This document shows, in pieces, positions 35,720-44,152 of a DNA stretch of 64,000 nt. This stretch comes from CAWKPF01 sp963851415. Its GTDB lineage: Bacteria; Acidobacteriota; Thermoanaerobaculia; Multivoradales; Multivoraceae. Below the pieces are notes generated by a model. That model was not told the DNA's origin and made no database searches. It saw nothing but the letters and a program-made list of their open reading frames with translations. Positions within the stretch are counted from its first letter, which is position 1, and the number at the start of each line of letters is the position of its first letter. The stretch lies in assembly GCA_963851415.1 (NCBI GenBank), contig CAWKPF010000003.1, positions 496,001 to 560,000 of the forward strand, given 5' to 3'. Made by a program: the position numbers and the translations under genes.

Positions 35720-37342
35720 ATGACGAGACCGAACCGTGTTCGATTCAACTGGAGGGGAGCGCTCGTTTGCGCGGTGGTGCCCGGTCTCTCTCTGATCGCC
35801 GCTTGTCAGCCGGCAGCAGTGGAAGAGTTGCCCGGTGCCGAGCCGGCCCCCGAGACTCGGACCTCCCCGCTGGTCGAGGTCGCGACCGTGTCGGGAGTCC
35901 TCGCAGGCACTCCCGAGGGCGAGGTGATCGCCTTTCGGGGGATTCCCTACGCCGCACCTCCTCTGGGCTCCCTTCGCTGGCAGCCGCCTCAGCCCCCGGC
36001 ATCGTGGCAAGGTGTGCGCACGGCGAGCGAGTTCGGCCCCGCCTGTCCCCAGACCCGTCGTGGCGATCTGCTGACCGACGAAGACTGTCTGACGCTCAAC
36101 CTCTGGATGCCTGCCGGCGCCGACAGCGACGCCCGCCTGCCCGTGATGGTGTGGATCCACGGCGGTGCCTTTCGTGGCGGTGCTTCCTCCTCACCGGTGT
36201 ACGACGGCGCGAACTTCGCTCGGGAAGGCGTCGTTCTGGTCTCGATGAACTATCGGCTCGGTGCCCTCGGTTTCTTCGCTCACCCGCTGCTCGATCCGGG
36301 AGAGTCCACAGGCCAGGGCTGGGCCAGCTACGGCCTCATGGACATGGTGGCTGCACTGGAGTGGGTACAGGACAACATCGCCGGCTTCGGCGGCGATCCC
36401 GCCCGGGTCACGATCTTCGGTGAGTCGGCCGGTGGGATGGCGGTCGAGATGCTCATGGTTTCGCCCGCTGCGAAGGGGCTCTTTGCCGGCGCCATCGCGC
36501 AGAGTGGCTATGCGACCTGGCCTCTGCCCCGTGCGGGAGAGGGTGTGGCGACCGAGATCGCGAGCGGAATCGTCGAGCGGGCGGCTCGCGGCAAGCAGAT
36601 CTCGACCGGCATGGCGTTGCGTGCCCTGGCGGCAGACGAGTTGGCGGAGGCGGTGCAGGGCCTGCACCTGCCGATCGTCGACGGAGTGGTACTGCCCGAT
36701 GAGCCGGGCACCCTGTTCGCCCAGGGGCGTCAGCATGATGTGCCCTTCATCGTGGGAGCCAACAGCTACGACGGCGCTGTGGTGAGAGGAACCGGGGTGA
36801 GCGTGGAGGGGATTCTCGCTGGCTTCGCGACAGCAACTCCAGGGCATGTCGAGACGGCGCGCAGCCTGTGGGCCGACGACTACGCGGTGAGCGACGAGCT
36901 CGGGGCAACCCGCTTGTTCGGCGATGTTCGCTATCTCGTGGCCGCGCGACACACCGGCAAGAGCATGGGCCGAGTCTCGTCTTCCGCCTATCTGTACTAC
37001 TTCTCCTTCGTCCCGCCCGGTCGTCGAGGCGAATGGGCGGGTGCGCCTCACGGTTCCGAGCTGCCTCTGCTGTTCGGCAACGCGGTGGGAGACCGGGTGC
37101 TCGAGTCGGAGTCGGCAGCAGTGGGCGAGCGCTTGCGTCGGCGCTGGGTGTCGTTCGCCGAAGATGGCGTGCCCGATGCCGAGGGGCTGGTGCCCTGGCC
37201 GGCGTACAACGCGGTCGAAGACGAGTGGTTGGTGATCGACGAGGAGGATGATCCTCGGGAAGGCCTGATGCGAGAGAAACTGGACTTTCTCGAAGGGCTG
37301 TACCGGGAGCGAGTGGGGACCCGAGTGGAAAGTCCCGGCTGA
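35720..37342 (+). CDS. Type B carboxylesterase lipoprotein
   Basis: A 540-residue esterase. The leader ends in the lipobox LIAAC near residue 29. The type-B motif EDCLTLNLWMP is near residue 120, the oxyanion hole VWIHGGAFRGG near residue 145, and the nucleophile Ser236 is in GESAGGMAVE. The catalytic His444 is in GAPHGSELPLLFGN, and the acid is probably in the ANSYDGA region. It would hydrolyse carboxyl esters at the cell surface or in the periplasm. No metabolic neighbour indicates the substrate. Confidence 0.92.
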   Translation: MTRPNRVRFNWRGALVCAVVPGLSLIAACQPAAVEELPGAEPAPETRTSPLVEVATVSGVLAGTPEGEVIAFRGIPYAAPPLGSLRWQPPQPPASWQGVRTASEFGPACPQTRRGDLLTDEDCLTLNLWMPAGADSDARLPVMVWIHGGAFRGGASSSPVYDGANFAREGVVLVSMNYRLGALGFFAHPLLDPGESTGQGWASYGLMDMVAALEWVQDNIAGFGGDPARVTIFGESAGGMAVEMLMVSPAAKGLFAGAIAQSGYATWPLPRAGEGVATEIASGIVERAARGKQISTGMALRALAADELAEAVQGLHLPIVDGVVLPDEPGTLFAQGRQHDVPFIVGANSYDGAVVRGTGVSVEGILAGFATATPGHVETARSLWADDYAVSDELGATRLFGDVRYLVAARHTGKSMGRVSSSAYLYYFSFVPPGRRGEWAGAPHGSELPLLFGNAVGDRVLESESAAVGERLRRRWVSFAEDGVPDAEGLVPWPAYNAVEDEWLVIDEEDDPREGLMREKLDFLEGLYRERVGTRVESPG

Positions 37343-37374
37343 AGAGCGAACCTCGCGCGCCGGTGGGATACGCC

Positions 37375-37402
37375 GAATACTAGATTTCTTAGAAAAAATC
37401 GC
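37375..37402. promoter_or_regulatory. AT-rich promoter block upstream of YajG-like gene
   Basis: The 28-bp AT-rich stretch (AATACTAGATTTCTTAG and following A-run) lies 86 bp before the next start codon. It includes AATACTAG, close to the core of the 17-bp motif at 11.35 kb read in the opposite direction. Likely promoter; no confident hexamers. Confidence 0.3.
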
Positions 37403-37487
37403 TCTAGACTGTCCCTGCCCTCGACAGTCCTGACGACGGGCACCCCCCCTCCAGCCTTCCACTCCTCTCCCTCTCAGGAGTTGCCCA

Positions 37488-38165
37488 ATGGAAAGCCGTC
37501 GCCCCGCCTCCCTGATCGCTGCCTGCCTGATCGCTCTCTTTGTCGTCACCCACTCGATCGCGGCCCTGCGCCAGATCGACGCCGGATGGGATCCCGAGTC
37601 GGCCTCGCAGATCGCTCTCGAGGCCCGTTCGATTCCAGTGCCGGCGGAACGCACCCCGATCGACCTCACGGGACTGCGCGGGATCCGTATCGAGGTCGGT
37701 GCCTTCGTCGACCACCGCGCAGACACGTCACTGCTCGGCGAGCAGCGCACCTTCGATCGCGAGGGGGTCGTGCAGCCGATCACCACCGGTGACGATGTCG
37801 CCGAGTGGACCTCGGCCCAGGTCCGTGGGCTCCTCGATGCGTTCGGCTTCGAGACGGTGGACCAGGCCGGGGACCTCGTTCTGACCGGCGAGATCGAGCG
37901 CCTCAGCGTGGTCGAGAGGCAAGGGTACACGAGCGACGTGGGACTCGTACTGACGGTGCGTGACAGCTCGGGCACGAAGACCTACGAAGGGCTCACCGCA
38001 GGGTCGAGTCGGCGTTTCGGAAAGGCCTTCGATCCGGACCACTATCTCGGAGCGCTCGGAGAATCGCTGCTCGAGGCGGTGGATCGACTGGTGCGCGACG
38101 ATCGCTTTCGAGCGGGACTGCTGCGCGCAGACCTCTCGGGCGTGACGCTGGCGGGCGGCCGCTAG
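37488..38165 (+). CDS. Secreted YajG-like hypothetical protein
   Basis: A 225-residue protein with an N-terminal hydrophobic signal (residues 7-27, ASLIAACLIALFVVTHS). The body has the alternating-strand pattern RIEVGAFVDHRADTSLLGE and a later domain VLTGEIERLSVVERQGYTS similar in layout to YajG-type outer-membrane-associated proteins. An internal LIAAC could act as a lipobox, but no clear acylation site is preferred. The ribosome site is AGGAG. Function unknown. Confidence 0.6.
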   Translation: MESRRPASLIAACLIALFVVTHSIAALRQIDAGWDPESASQIALEARSIPVPAERTPIDLTGLRGIRIEVGAFVDHRADTSLLGEQRTFDREGVVQPITTGDDVAEWTSAQVRGLLDAFGFETVDQAGDLVLTGEIERLSVVERQGYTSDVGLVLTVRDSSGTKTYEGLTAGSSRRFGKAFDPDHYLGALGESLLEAVDRLVRDDRFRAGLLRADLSGVTLAGGR

Positions 38166-38244
38166 GCCGCAGCAGCCCGGCGGGTCTCTGGTCTCGGCGG
38201 CCGGGCGGTCGAGCGCCCAGGGCCGACGGCAAAGTGCGTGCAGA

Positions 38245-38260
38245 TATGACGGTGGTCATA
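38245..38260. promoter_or_regulatory. Palindromic site with Fnr/Dnr-like geometry
   Basis: TATGAC-GGTG-GTCATA, a perfect 6-4-6 inverted repeat 126 bp upstream of the cytochrome c/copper monooxygenase-like gene. Crp/Fnr family boxes such as TTGAC-N4-GTCAA have the same geometry and share the TGAC/GTCA core. The Crp/Fnr regulator encoded just downstream (39910-40656) is the obvious candidate to bind it. Confidence 0.4.
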
Positions 38261-38386
38261 CCCGTTTGGGTAGGACCCTCCATAAGGTTTCGTCTACGTT
38301 GAAGGACTCGGTGAGGAGAAGAGCCTTGCCGAACCCGGTTGCCGACGATGCCCGGTCGTCGCACCGTCTCGAGGGAAGGAGGAACC

Positions 38387-39670
38387 ATGGCGAAGGATCG
38401 ATTTTGGTGGACCCCCTGGCTGATTCTGGGACTGCTGCTGGTGAGCGCTCCGGCACTCGCAGCGACCAAGGACGTCGCGAGCGCGACCCCGAGCTTCTAT
38501 GGCGATGTCCTGCCGATTCTCCAGAACAACTGCCAGGCCTGTCATCGCCAGCAGGGAAGCAACATGGGCGGATTGATCGCGCCGATGTCGTTCACCAGTT
38601 ACGAGGACACCCGCCCCTGGGCACGTTCGATCGCCAAGTCGGTGAAGTCTCACTACATGCCGCCGTGGCATGCGTCTGAACAGCACCACGGAGTGTTCGC
38701 GAACGAGCGAACCCTGACCATCGAGGAGATCGACACTCTCGTCGCCTGGGCCAAGGGAGGAGCGCCCGCCGGAGACGTGGCCGAGGCGCCCGCACCGATC
38801 GACTGGCCCGAGACGGGCTGGGCGATCGGCGAGCCCGATCTGATCATCGACATGCCCGAGGAATATGTGGTGGGTGACGAGATCGAAGATGTCTACGCGA
38901 ACTTCACCACCAGGCTGCCGCTCACCGAGGACCGCTGGGTGAAGGCGATCGAGTTCCGGCCTGGAAGCGAGGTCGTCCATCACATCATCGGCTACGCCAT
39001 CAACCCGGACGACGGTTTCGGTGCCGGGGAACGGGGAATGATCGGGGGAATCGCCCCGGGCAACGATCCGGACGAGTTCCCCGAGGGATACGGCTACAAG
39101 CTCGAGGCCGGCTCGATGTTCGTCTTCGCCATGCACTACCACAAGGAGAAGGGGGCTGGCACGGCGACCCCGGATCGCTCCCAGGTGGCGTTCAAGTTCT
39201 ATCCCGAGGGAGAGACGCCGAATCAGATTCATGTGGAGTCGATCGGCAATGGGAAGTTCGAGATTCCTCCGCGGGCCGAGAACTGGCAGGTCGGCGCGGC
39301 TCGCACCTTCGACCGCCCCATCACGGTGCAGTACCTGATGCCGCACATGCACCTGCGCGGCAAGGCCTGTCGCTATACGGCGGTGCTTCCGGATGGAACG
39401 AGTGAGGTGTTGCTCGACGTGCCCGAATACGATTTCAACTGGCAGACCAGCTACAAGTACAAGGAGCCTCGCGCCTTCCCGGCAGGAACCCGGCTGGAGC
39501 TGCAGCTCTGGTACACCAACTCGGACGACCGTGCCGCGGAGGCGGGCTTCAATGCCGATCGCCCGGTCCGCTTCGGTGGGCCAACCACCGACGAGATGGA
39601 CCTGGGGTTCTTCGCCTTCTCCTATTCCGATCCCGAACCCGAGGAGACCGAGACCGAAACGGGTCCCTGA
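38387..39670 (+). CDS. Exported cytochrome c / copper monooxygenase-like fusion
   Basis: A 427-residue exported protein. The signal peptide covers residues 1-26 (ending ALAA). A small cytochrome-like domain has one heme c motif, CQACH (Cys49, Cys52, His53), with a candidate Met ligand in SHYMPPWH. Residues 150-420 resemble the copper type II ascorbate-dependent monooxygenase (PHM-like) fold: His198-His199 (VVHHIIGYAI), His250 and His252 (HYHKEKG) and His320/His322 (MPHMHLRGKA) are laid out as its two copper sites. The acidic C-terminus is Glu/Thr-rich. The ATG at 38387 follows AAGGAGGA; an in-frame ATG upstream lacks a good site. Substrate unknown. It is followed by a Crp/Fnr gene. Confidence 0.85.
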   Translation: MAKDRFWWTPWLILGLLLVSAPALAATKDVASATPSFYGDVLPILQNNCQACHRQQGSNMGGLIAPMSFTSYEDTRPWARSIAKSVKSHYMPPWHASEQHHGVFANERTLTIEEIDTLVAWAKGGAPAGDVAEAPAPIDWPETGWAIGEPDLIIDMPEEYVVGDEIEDVYANFTTRLPLTEDRWVKAIEFRPGSEVVHHIIGYAINPDDGFGAGERGMIGGIAPGNDPDEFPEGYGYKLEAGSMFVFAMHYHKEKGAGTATPDRSQVAFKFYPEGETPNQIHVESIGNGKFEIPPRAENWQVGAARTFDRPITVQYLMPHMHLRGKACRYTAVLPDGTSEVLLDVPEYDFNWQTSYKYKEPRAFPAGTRLELQLWYTNSDDRAAEAGFNADRPVRFGGPTTDEMDLGFFAFSYSDPEPEETETETGP

Positions 39671-39909
39671 CCAGATCCCGAAGGGCGCGCGAGTCCCTCT
39701 TCGCCAACTCCCGCGCCCTGACGTGAGTGCCCGTCTGACCTTCGGGTGAGGCGGGTTCCTCCTTCCCAAACGGGAGGCGCGCCCCCTCGTATCCCAATAG
39801 ATGCGGGGGGGCTCGTTCTTTGTGGGCCGAGCGCGGACTCGCCGAGGGCTGCTAGCATTGCACTCTGGCGAGGCCCCTCGAGCTCCCGTTCGAGGTGCCC
39901 TGGGAACGA

Positions 39910-40656
39910 ATGGGGAAGGAGAACGCACTGAGCTACCCGGACGCGGCGATGCGCGAAGTGTTGCCGGAGCGCTTGCGCCAGTTCTCATCGTTCGAGCCGT
40001 TGAGTGAGCGATGCCTCGGTGCCCTGGTCGCCGTCGCCCACCTGCGCGAGTTCGCTCCGCTCACGCCGGTCCTGCGGGCGGGGATCGAGAGCCATCGTCT
40101 GTTCGTGGTGCTGAGCGGGCGCGCGAAGATGTACCGTCACACGGCCAAGGGAACGACTGCGTTGTTGGCTCTCTTCGGGCCTGGCGAGATCTTCGGAACC
40201 GTCGCGGCTCTGGGAGGACGGCCGAGCGACACCACGGTCGAGGCGATCGAACGCTGCGAGTGTCTCGAGATTCGGGGCGAGGATCTCATTGGCGTATTGC
40301 GGTCCGAGCCCGAGCTCCTCGGCGAGGTCCTTCCCCTGCTCAGTGCTCCGCTGGTCGAGTGTCGCAACTGCCTGGTCGAGGCCGTCGGCAGCCGCGTCGA
40401 AGTCCGCTTTGCTCACCTCTTCCTGAAACTCGCCGAAGAGCTCGGCGAGGGTGGCAACGGCAAGGCCGTGGCCGCATCGGGGACGAGAGTGCCGGTTCGA
40501 CTGAGCCGGCAGGATCTGGCCGACATGACGGGAACGACCCTCGAGAGTGCCATCCGACTGATGAGCCGTTGGAAGAAGGAGGGAGTGGTCGAGACGACCC
40601 GCCAGGGTTTCGTCGTTCACGATCCGGACACGCTCCGCTCCCTGCTCGGCGACTGA
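39910..40656 (+). CDS. Crp/Fnr family transcriptional regulator
   Basis: A 248-residue regulator. The N-terminal cyclic-nucleotide-type sensor domain covers residues 20-150 (FVVLSGRAKMYR and LFGPGEIFGTVAALGG), and a C-terminal winged helix covers 165-245 (RLSRQDLADMTGTTLESAIRL). The recognition helix keeps the Glu and Arg (E-S-A-I-R) used by Fnr relatives to read TGA/GTCA half sites. There is no Fnr-type N-terminal Cys cluster, so it is more like Crp, Dnr or heme-sensing relatives. Start alternatives exist at 39895 (GTG) and 39949 (ATG). Candidate target: the palindrome at 38245-38260. The kinase gene follows after only 7 bp. Confidence 0.88.
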   Translation: MGKENALSYPDAAMREVLPERLRQFSSFEPLSERCLGALVAVAHLREFAPLTPVLRAGIESHRLFVVLSGRAKMYRHTAKGTTALLALFGPGEIFGTVAALGGRPSDTTVEAIERCECLEIRGEDLIGVLRSEPELLGEVLPLLSAPLVECRNCLVEAVGSRVEVRFAHLFLKLAEELGEGGNGKAVAASGTRVPVRLSRQDLADMTGTTLESAIRLMSRWKKEGVVETTRQGFVVHDPDTLRSLLGD

Positions 40657-40663
40657 TCGGGCC

Positions 40664-43255
40664 ATGGCTTCGGATCCTCCGCGCAGGGACCGCTCCTCTT
40701 CGGGAGACGACGACGAACCCACGCTCGGGTCGGATGAGCATGCCACTGACTTCGACAGCGCACCCACGCGTCAGCAGGTGCGAGATCACAGCGTGGGAAC
40801 CAAGCTGGTTCCGGGCCAGCGAATCGGCCCCTATCGACTGGAGCGACCGCTGGGTGACGGCGGCATGGGCGAGGTGTGGCAGGCCGACCAGCTGGAGCCG
40901 GTGCGGCGCAAGGTCGCCATCAAGCTGGTCAAGTGGGGGATGGACACCCGTGCGGTGATCGGCCGATTCGAGAGTGAGCGCCAGGCCCTGGCCCTGATGG
41001 ACCACCCGGCGATCGCACGAGTCTTCGACGCTGGCGCGACCGAGACGGGGCGCCCCTACTTCGTGATGGAGCTGGTCCGGGGTGAGCCCATCACCCGCTA
41101 CTGCGACCGCTTTCGCCTGGGAACCCGCGAACGGCTCCAGCTGGTGCAGCAGATTTGCGACGGGGTGCAGCACGCGCATCAGAAGGGCATCATCCACCGC
41201 GATCTCAAGCCCTCCAATGTCCTGGTGGCGCAGATCGACGACCGCCCGGTGGCCAAGATCATCGACTTCGGTATTGCCAAGGCGACTGCACAGCAGCTCA
41301 CCGAGCACACCGTGTTCACCCAGCTGGGGCAGTGGATCGGAACGCCGGTCTACATGTCGCCGGAGCAGGCCGAGCCGACCGGGCTCGATGTCGACACCCG
41401 CAGCGATGTCTACTCGCTGGGTGTCTTGCTCTACGAGCTCCTCGTCGGCGTCCCCCCCATCGATCCGACCGAGATTCGCGAAGCGGGCTTCGAGGAGGTT
41501 CGTCGACGAATCCGAGATACGGAGCCGCGGCGCCCGAGTACCCGGGTCACCACCCGGGGCGACGATGCTGCCGAGCTCGCGCGGCGTCGCTCGACGGAGC
41601 CTGGGGCGCTGGCTCGCCGACTGCGCGGGGATCTGGACTGGATCACTCTCAAGGCACTCGAGAAGGACCGCGACAGGCGCTACGCGTCGGCCTCGGAGCT
41701 GTCGGCCGACATCGAGCGCTCCTTGCAGAACGAACCGGTCCTCGCCGGGCCGCCGGGGGTCGGCTACCGAGCGCGGAAGTTCGTGCGGCGACACCTGCTC
41801 GGCGTCGGTTTTGCGACCGTGGTTGCTGCTCTGCTGGTAGCGCTGGTCGTCTCGATGGCGATTCAGTCGCGCCGGGTGACGCGGGAGCGAGACCGGGCCA
41901 ACCTGGAGGCTGCGACCGCGCGGGAGATCAGCGAGTTTCTGGTCGGGCTCTTCGAGGAGGTCGACCCGACCCGTGCCCGCGGCAACGAGATCACGGCGCG
42001 CGAGGTCCTGGATCTGGGGGTGCGCTCGATTCAATCGGATCTGGAGCACGATCCCGCGACTCGTGCGGATCTGATGAAGACCATGGGGCGGGTCTACACC
42101 GCCCTCGGTCTCTACGACGACGCTCGGGGGCTGATCGAAGACAGCGTCGAGATTCGGGAGGGGGACTCCCAGAGCGGTTCGCTGGAGCTGGCGGCGGCGC
42201 TCGACGAGCTCGCCAAGGTCATGCATTGGCAGGGCGACTACGAGGCCGGCCTGGCGGTAGCGCGCCGTGCGCTCGAGTTACGCGAGAGTCTTCAGGGGAT
42301 CGAGCATCCCGATCTGGGCTTTTCCCTGAATGCGCTGGGCAATCTGCTCGAGAAGAACGGTCGGCTCGAGGAGGCAGAGGCGGCGCATCAGCGAGCGGCC
42401 GACCTGCGGGAAGCCGCTCTCGGCCCCGATCATCCCGAGGTCGGCCAGAGTCTTCACAACCTGGCCATCCTTCTCCTCTCGCAGGCCGAATACGAGCGTG
42501 CCGAGTCGCTCCTTCTCCGCTCGGCCGAGATCGAGGAGAGTCATCTCGGAGCGGAGAGTCACGACTTCGCCACCAGCCTGCACGTGCTTGCCATCTTGTA
42601 CCAGACTCTCGAGCGCTACGACGAGGCGATCGCGATGGAAGAGCGGTCGCTGGGGATCCGCGAGCGCGTGCTCGGAGAGAACCATCCCCATGTTTCCTTC
42701 AGTCTGACGACTCTGGCGAATCTGTATCGTGCGGTCGACCGGACTTCGGAGGCGGAGTCGCTACTGCGCCGCGCGATCGAGATCGGGGAGGCTTCGTGGA
42801 GCTTGGAGTACCCGGAATTGCGGTGGATGTACCGCAGCCTCTCGGCATGCGTCGCGGAGCTGGGACGCTTCGAGGAGGCGGAGGCGATCCTGATCGACCT
42901 GGTCGGCCGCACGGAGAAGCTCGGCGCCGATTTCGAAGTGGGGCTGGTTCCCACCCTGATCGCGTTGGGAGAGCTGTACTCCGATGAGAGGCGCGACGCC
43001 GAGGCGAGGGTGGCGCTCGAGCGAGCCCTTGAAATCGAAGAGCGCGTCTCGGGCGCGGAGCATGCCTACCTCATCGACAGCCTTCTCCCCCTCGCCGAGC
43101 TGGCACGCCGCAGGGGTGAGCCGGACGCTGCCCGTCCCCTGTGCGAGCGGGCACTCGAGATCGCTCGAGCCTCCTTGCCGGCGCAGGATCCCGGGCGCCG
43201 GGCCGCGGAGGAGACCTGCGGCACCGAGCGTGGCCGAGTCGGGGCCGAGCAGTGA
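40664..43255 (+). CDS. Ser/Thr protein kinase with TM segment and TPR repeats
   Basis: An 863-residue eukaryotic-type kinase. Residues 1-50 are a polar, Asp-rich leader. The kinase domain (57-345) has the Gly loop GDGGMGEVW, Lys87 in VAIKLVK, Asp180 in HRDLKPSN and Asp201 in IIDFGIAK, so it looks active. The insert LTEHTVFTQLGQWIGTPVYM is the activation loop. A TM helix is at about 376-400. The extracytoplasmic part (430-860) carries several tandem TPR repeats (SFSLTTLANLYRAVDRTSEA and similar). This layout is common in Acidobacteria and Planctomycetes. It is probably co-transcribed with the Crp/Fnr gene. Confidence 0.93.
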   Translation: MASDPPRRDRSSSGDDDEPTLGSDEHATDFDSAPTRQQVRDHSVGTKLVPGQRIGPYRLERPLGDGGMGEVWQADQLEPVRRKVAIKLVKWGMDTRAVIGRFESERQALALMDHPAIARVFDAGATETGRPYFVMELVRGEPITRYCDRFRLGTRERLQLVQQICDGVQHAHQKGIIHRDLKPSNVLVAQIDDRPVAKIIDFGIAKATAQQLTEHTVFTQLGQWIGTPVYMSPEQAEPTGLDVDTRSDVYSLGVLLYELLVGVPPIDPTEIREAGFEEVRRRIRDTEPRRPSTRVTTRGDDAAELARRRSTEPGALARRLRGDLDWITLKALEKDRDRRYASASELSADIERSLQNEPVLAGPPGVGYRARKFVRRHLLGVGFATVVAALLVALVVSMAIQSRRVTRERDRANLEAATAREISEFLVGLFEEVDPTRARGNEITAREVLDLGVRSIQSDLEHDPATRADLMKTMGRVYTALGLYDDARGLIEDSVEIREGDSQSGSLELAAALDELAKVMHWQGDYEAGLAVARRALELRESLQGIEHPDLGFSLNALGNLLEKNGRLEEAEAAHQRAADLREAALGPDHPEVGQSLHNLAILLLSQAEYERAESLLLRSAEIEESHLGAESHDFATSLHVLAILYQTLERYDEAIAMEERSLGIRERVLGENHPHVSFSLTTLANLYRAVDRTSEAESLLRRAIEIGEASWSLEYPELRWMYRSLSACVAELGRFEEAEAILIDLVGRTEKLGADFEVGLVPTLIALGELYSDERRDAEARVALERALEIEERVSGAEHAYLIDSLLPLAELARRRGEPDAARPLCERALEIARASLPAQDPGRRAAEETCGTERGRVGAEQ

Positions 43256-43278
43256 GGGTCGGGGCGTCTCCGTTGGCT

Positions 43279-44100
43279 TCAGGAGAGTCGGCGCAGCGCC
43301 AGAATTCCCAGGGCGAGGGCGAGCAGCACCAGTCCGGCCGGTGGCAGCACCGGGATCGGTTCCGAGGGCAGAGCGCCTCCGCTGTAGGTCACACTGAGTC
43401 GAGGGCCGTTGTCGGCCGGGTTCTCTCGGGAGCCGAACTGCTTGGCCGTCACGCCGCGGGCCGTCTCCGGGCCTCTCAGGAGCCAGCCGTGGTTCTGGTC
43501 GGGATCGTCGAGCCACAGCTGCACGTCGGCCACCATGGTCGGGGTCGATCCCCAGGTGTAGGGGCCGACGCCGTTGACCAGCACGCTGGCACTCGGGGTC
43601 GCCTCGTAGTCTCCTCCCGGAGTGCCCCAGTCGATGTTCGGGTAGAAGCGGTGGATCCAGGTGGCGTCACCCGCCTCCGAGCTGGCTCCCGCTCCCTCCA
43701 GTCCGCCGGCGTCGCTGGGGCCCTCACCCCAGTCTGAGAGCAGTCGGTGGAGATCGAAGGTGAAGCCCGTGACGATGCTCCTGGTCATCTCGAGGCCGAG
43801 CTCGACCGACTCGATGGTCGCGCCGGCAGGGACCTGAGAGGCGATGTCGAAGTGCAGCAGCGCACGTCGGGTACTGACGTCGGGGTCGAGCTGTTGGGTG
43901 GTGCCGGCAAAGAGGTAGTTCCCTGCGCCGTTGGCCAGACTCCCGGCGTCGTCTTGATAGAGCGTCGTGTCGGCGTCGGCAGTCAGCACCACGGTGGTGC
44001 TCGGTGACGAGCCGCCAGCGAGAAGCAGTGCAGCCGCGCCGATCATCGAGAGCGCGGTGAAGGAGAGATGTCGGTTCGGGCGTTGGTGTAGAAGACTCAT
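43279..44100 (-). CDS. Secreted DNRLRE-domain protein with sorting-like C-terminus
   Basis: A 273-residue exported protein. It has a hydrophobic signal (LSMIGAAALLLAGGS) and a beta-rich domain starting VVLTADADTTLYQDD, matching the DNRLRE family of secreted jelly-roll proteins. The C-terminus is a tripartite sorting-type tail: a short motif with Pro (IPVLPPAGL), a hydrophobic helix (VLLALALGILAL) and a terminal Arg pair. This resembles IPTL/PEP-CTERM signals, which are processed by exosortases. It follows the metzincin by 52 bp in the same direction. I start at the ATG at 44100; one upstream GTG is possible. Confidence 0.75.
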   Translation of the reverse strand: MSLLHQRPNRHLSFTALSMIGAAALLLAGGSSPSTTVVLTADADTTLYQDDAGSLANGAGNYLFAGTTQQLDPDVSTRRALLHFDIASQVPAGATIESVELGLEMTRSIVTGFTFDLHRLLSDWGEGPSDAGGLEGAGASSEAGDATWIHRFYPNIDWGTPGGDYEATPSASVLVNGVGPYTWGSTPTMVADVQLWLDDPDQNHGWLLRGPETARGVTAKQFGSRENPADNGPRLSVTYSGGALPSEPIPVLPPAGLVLLALALGILALRRLS

Positions 44101-44152
44101 GGCGACGGGGAGTGTACCCCCCTGGCGAGTCGCCACCAAGGAAAAGCGCCGT

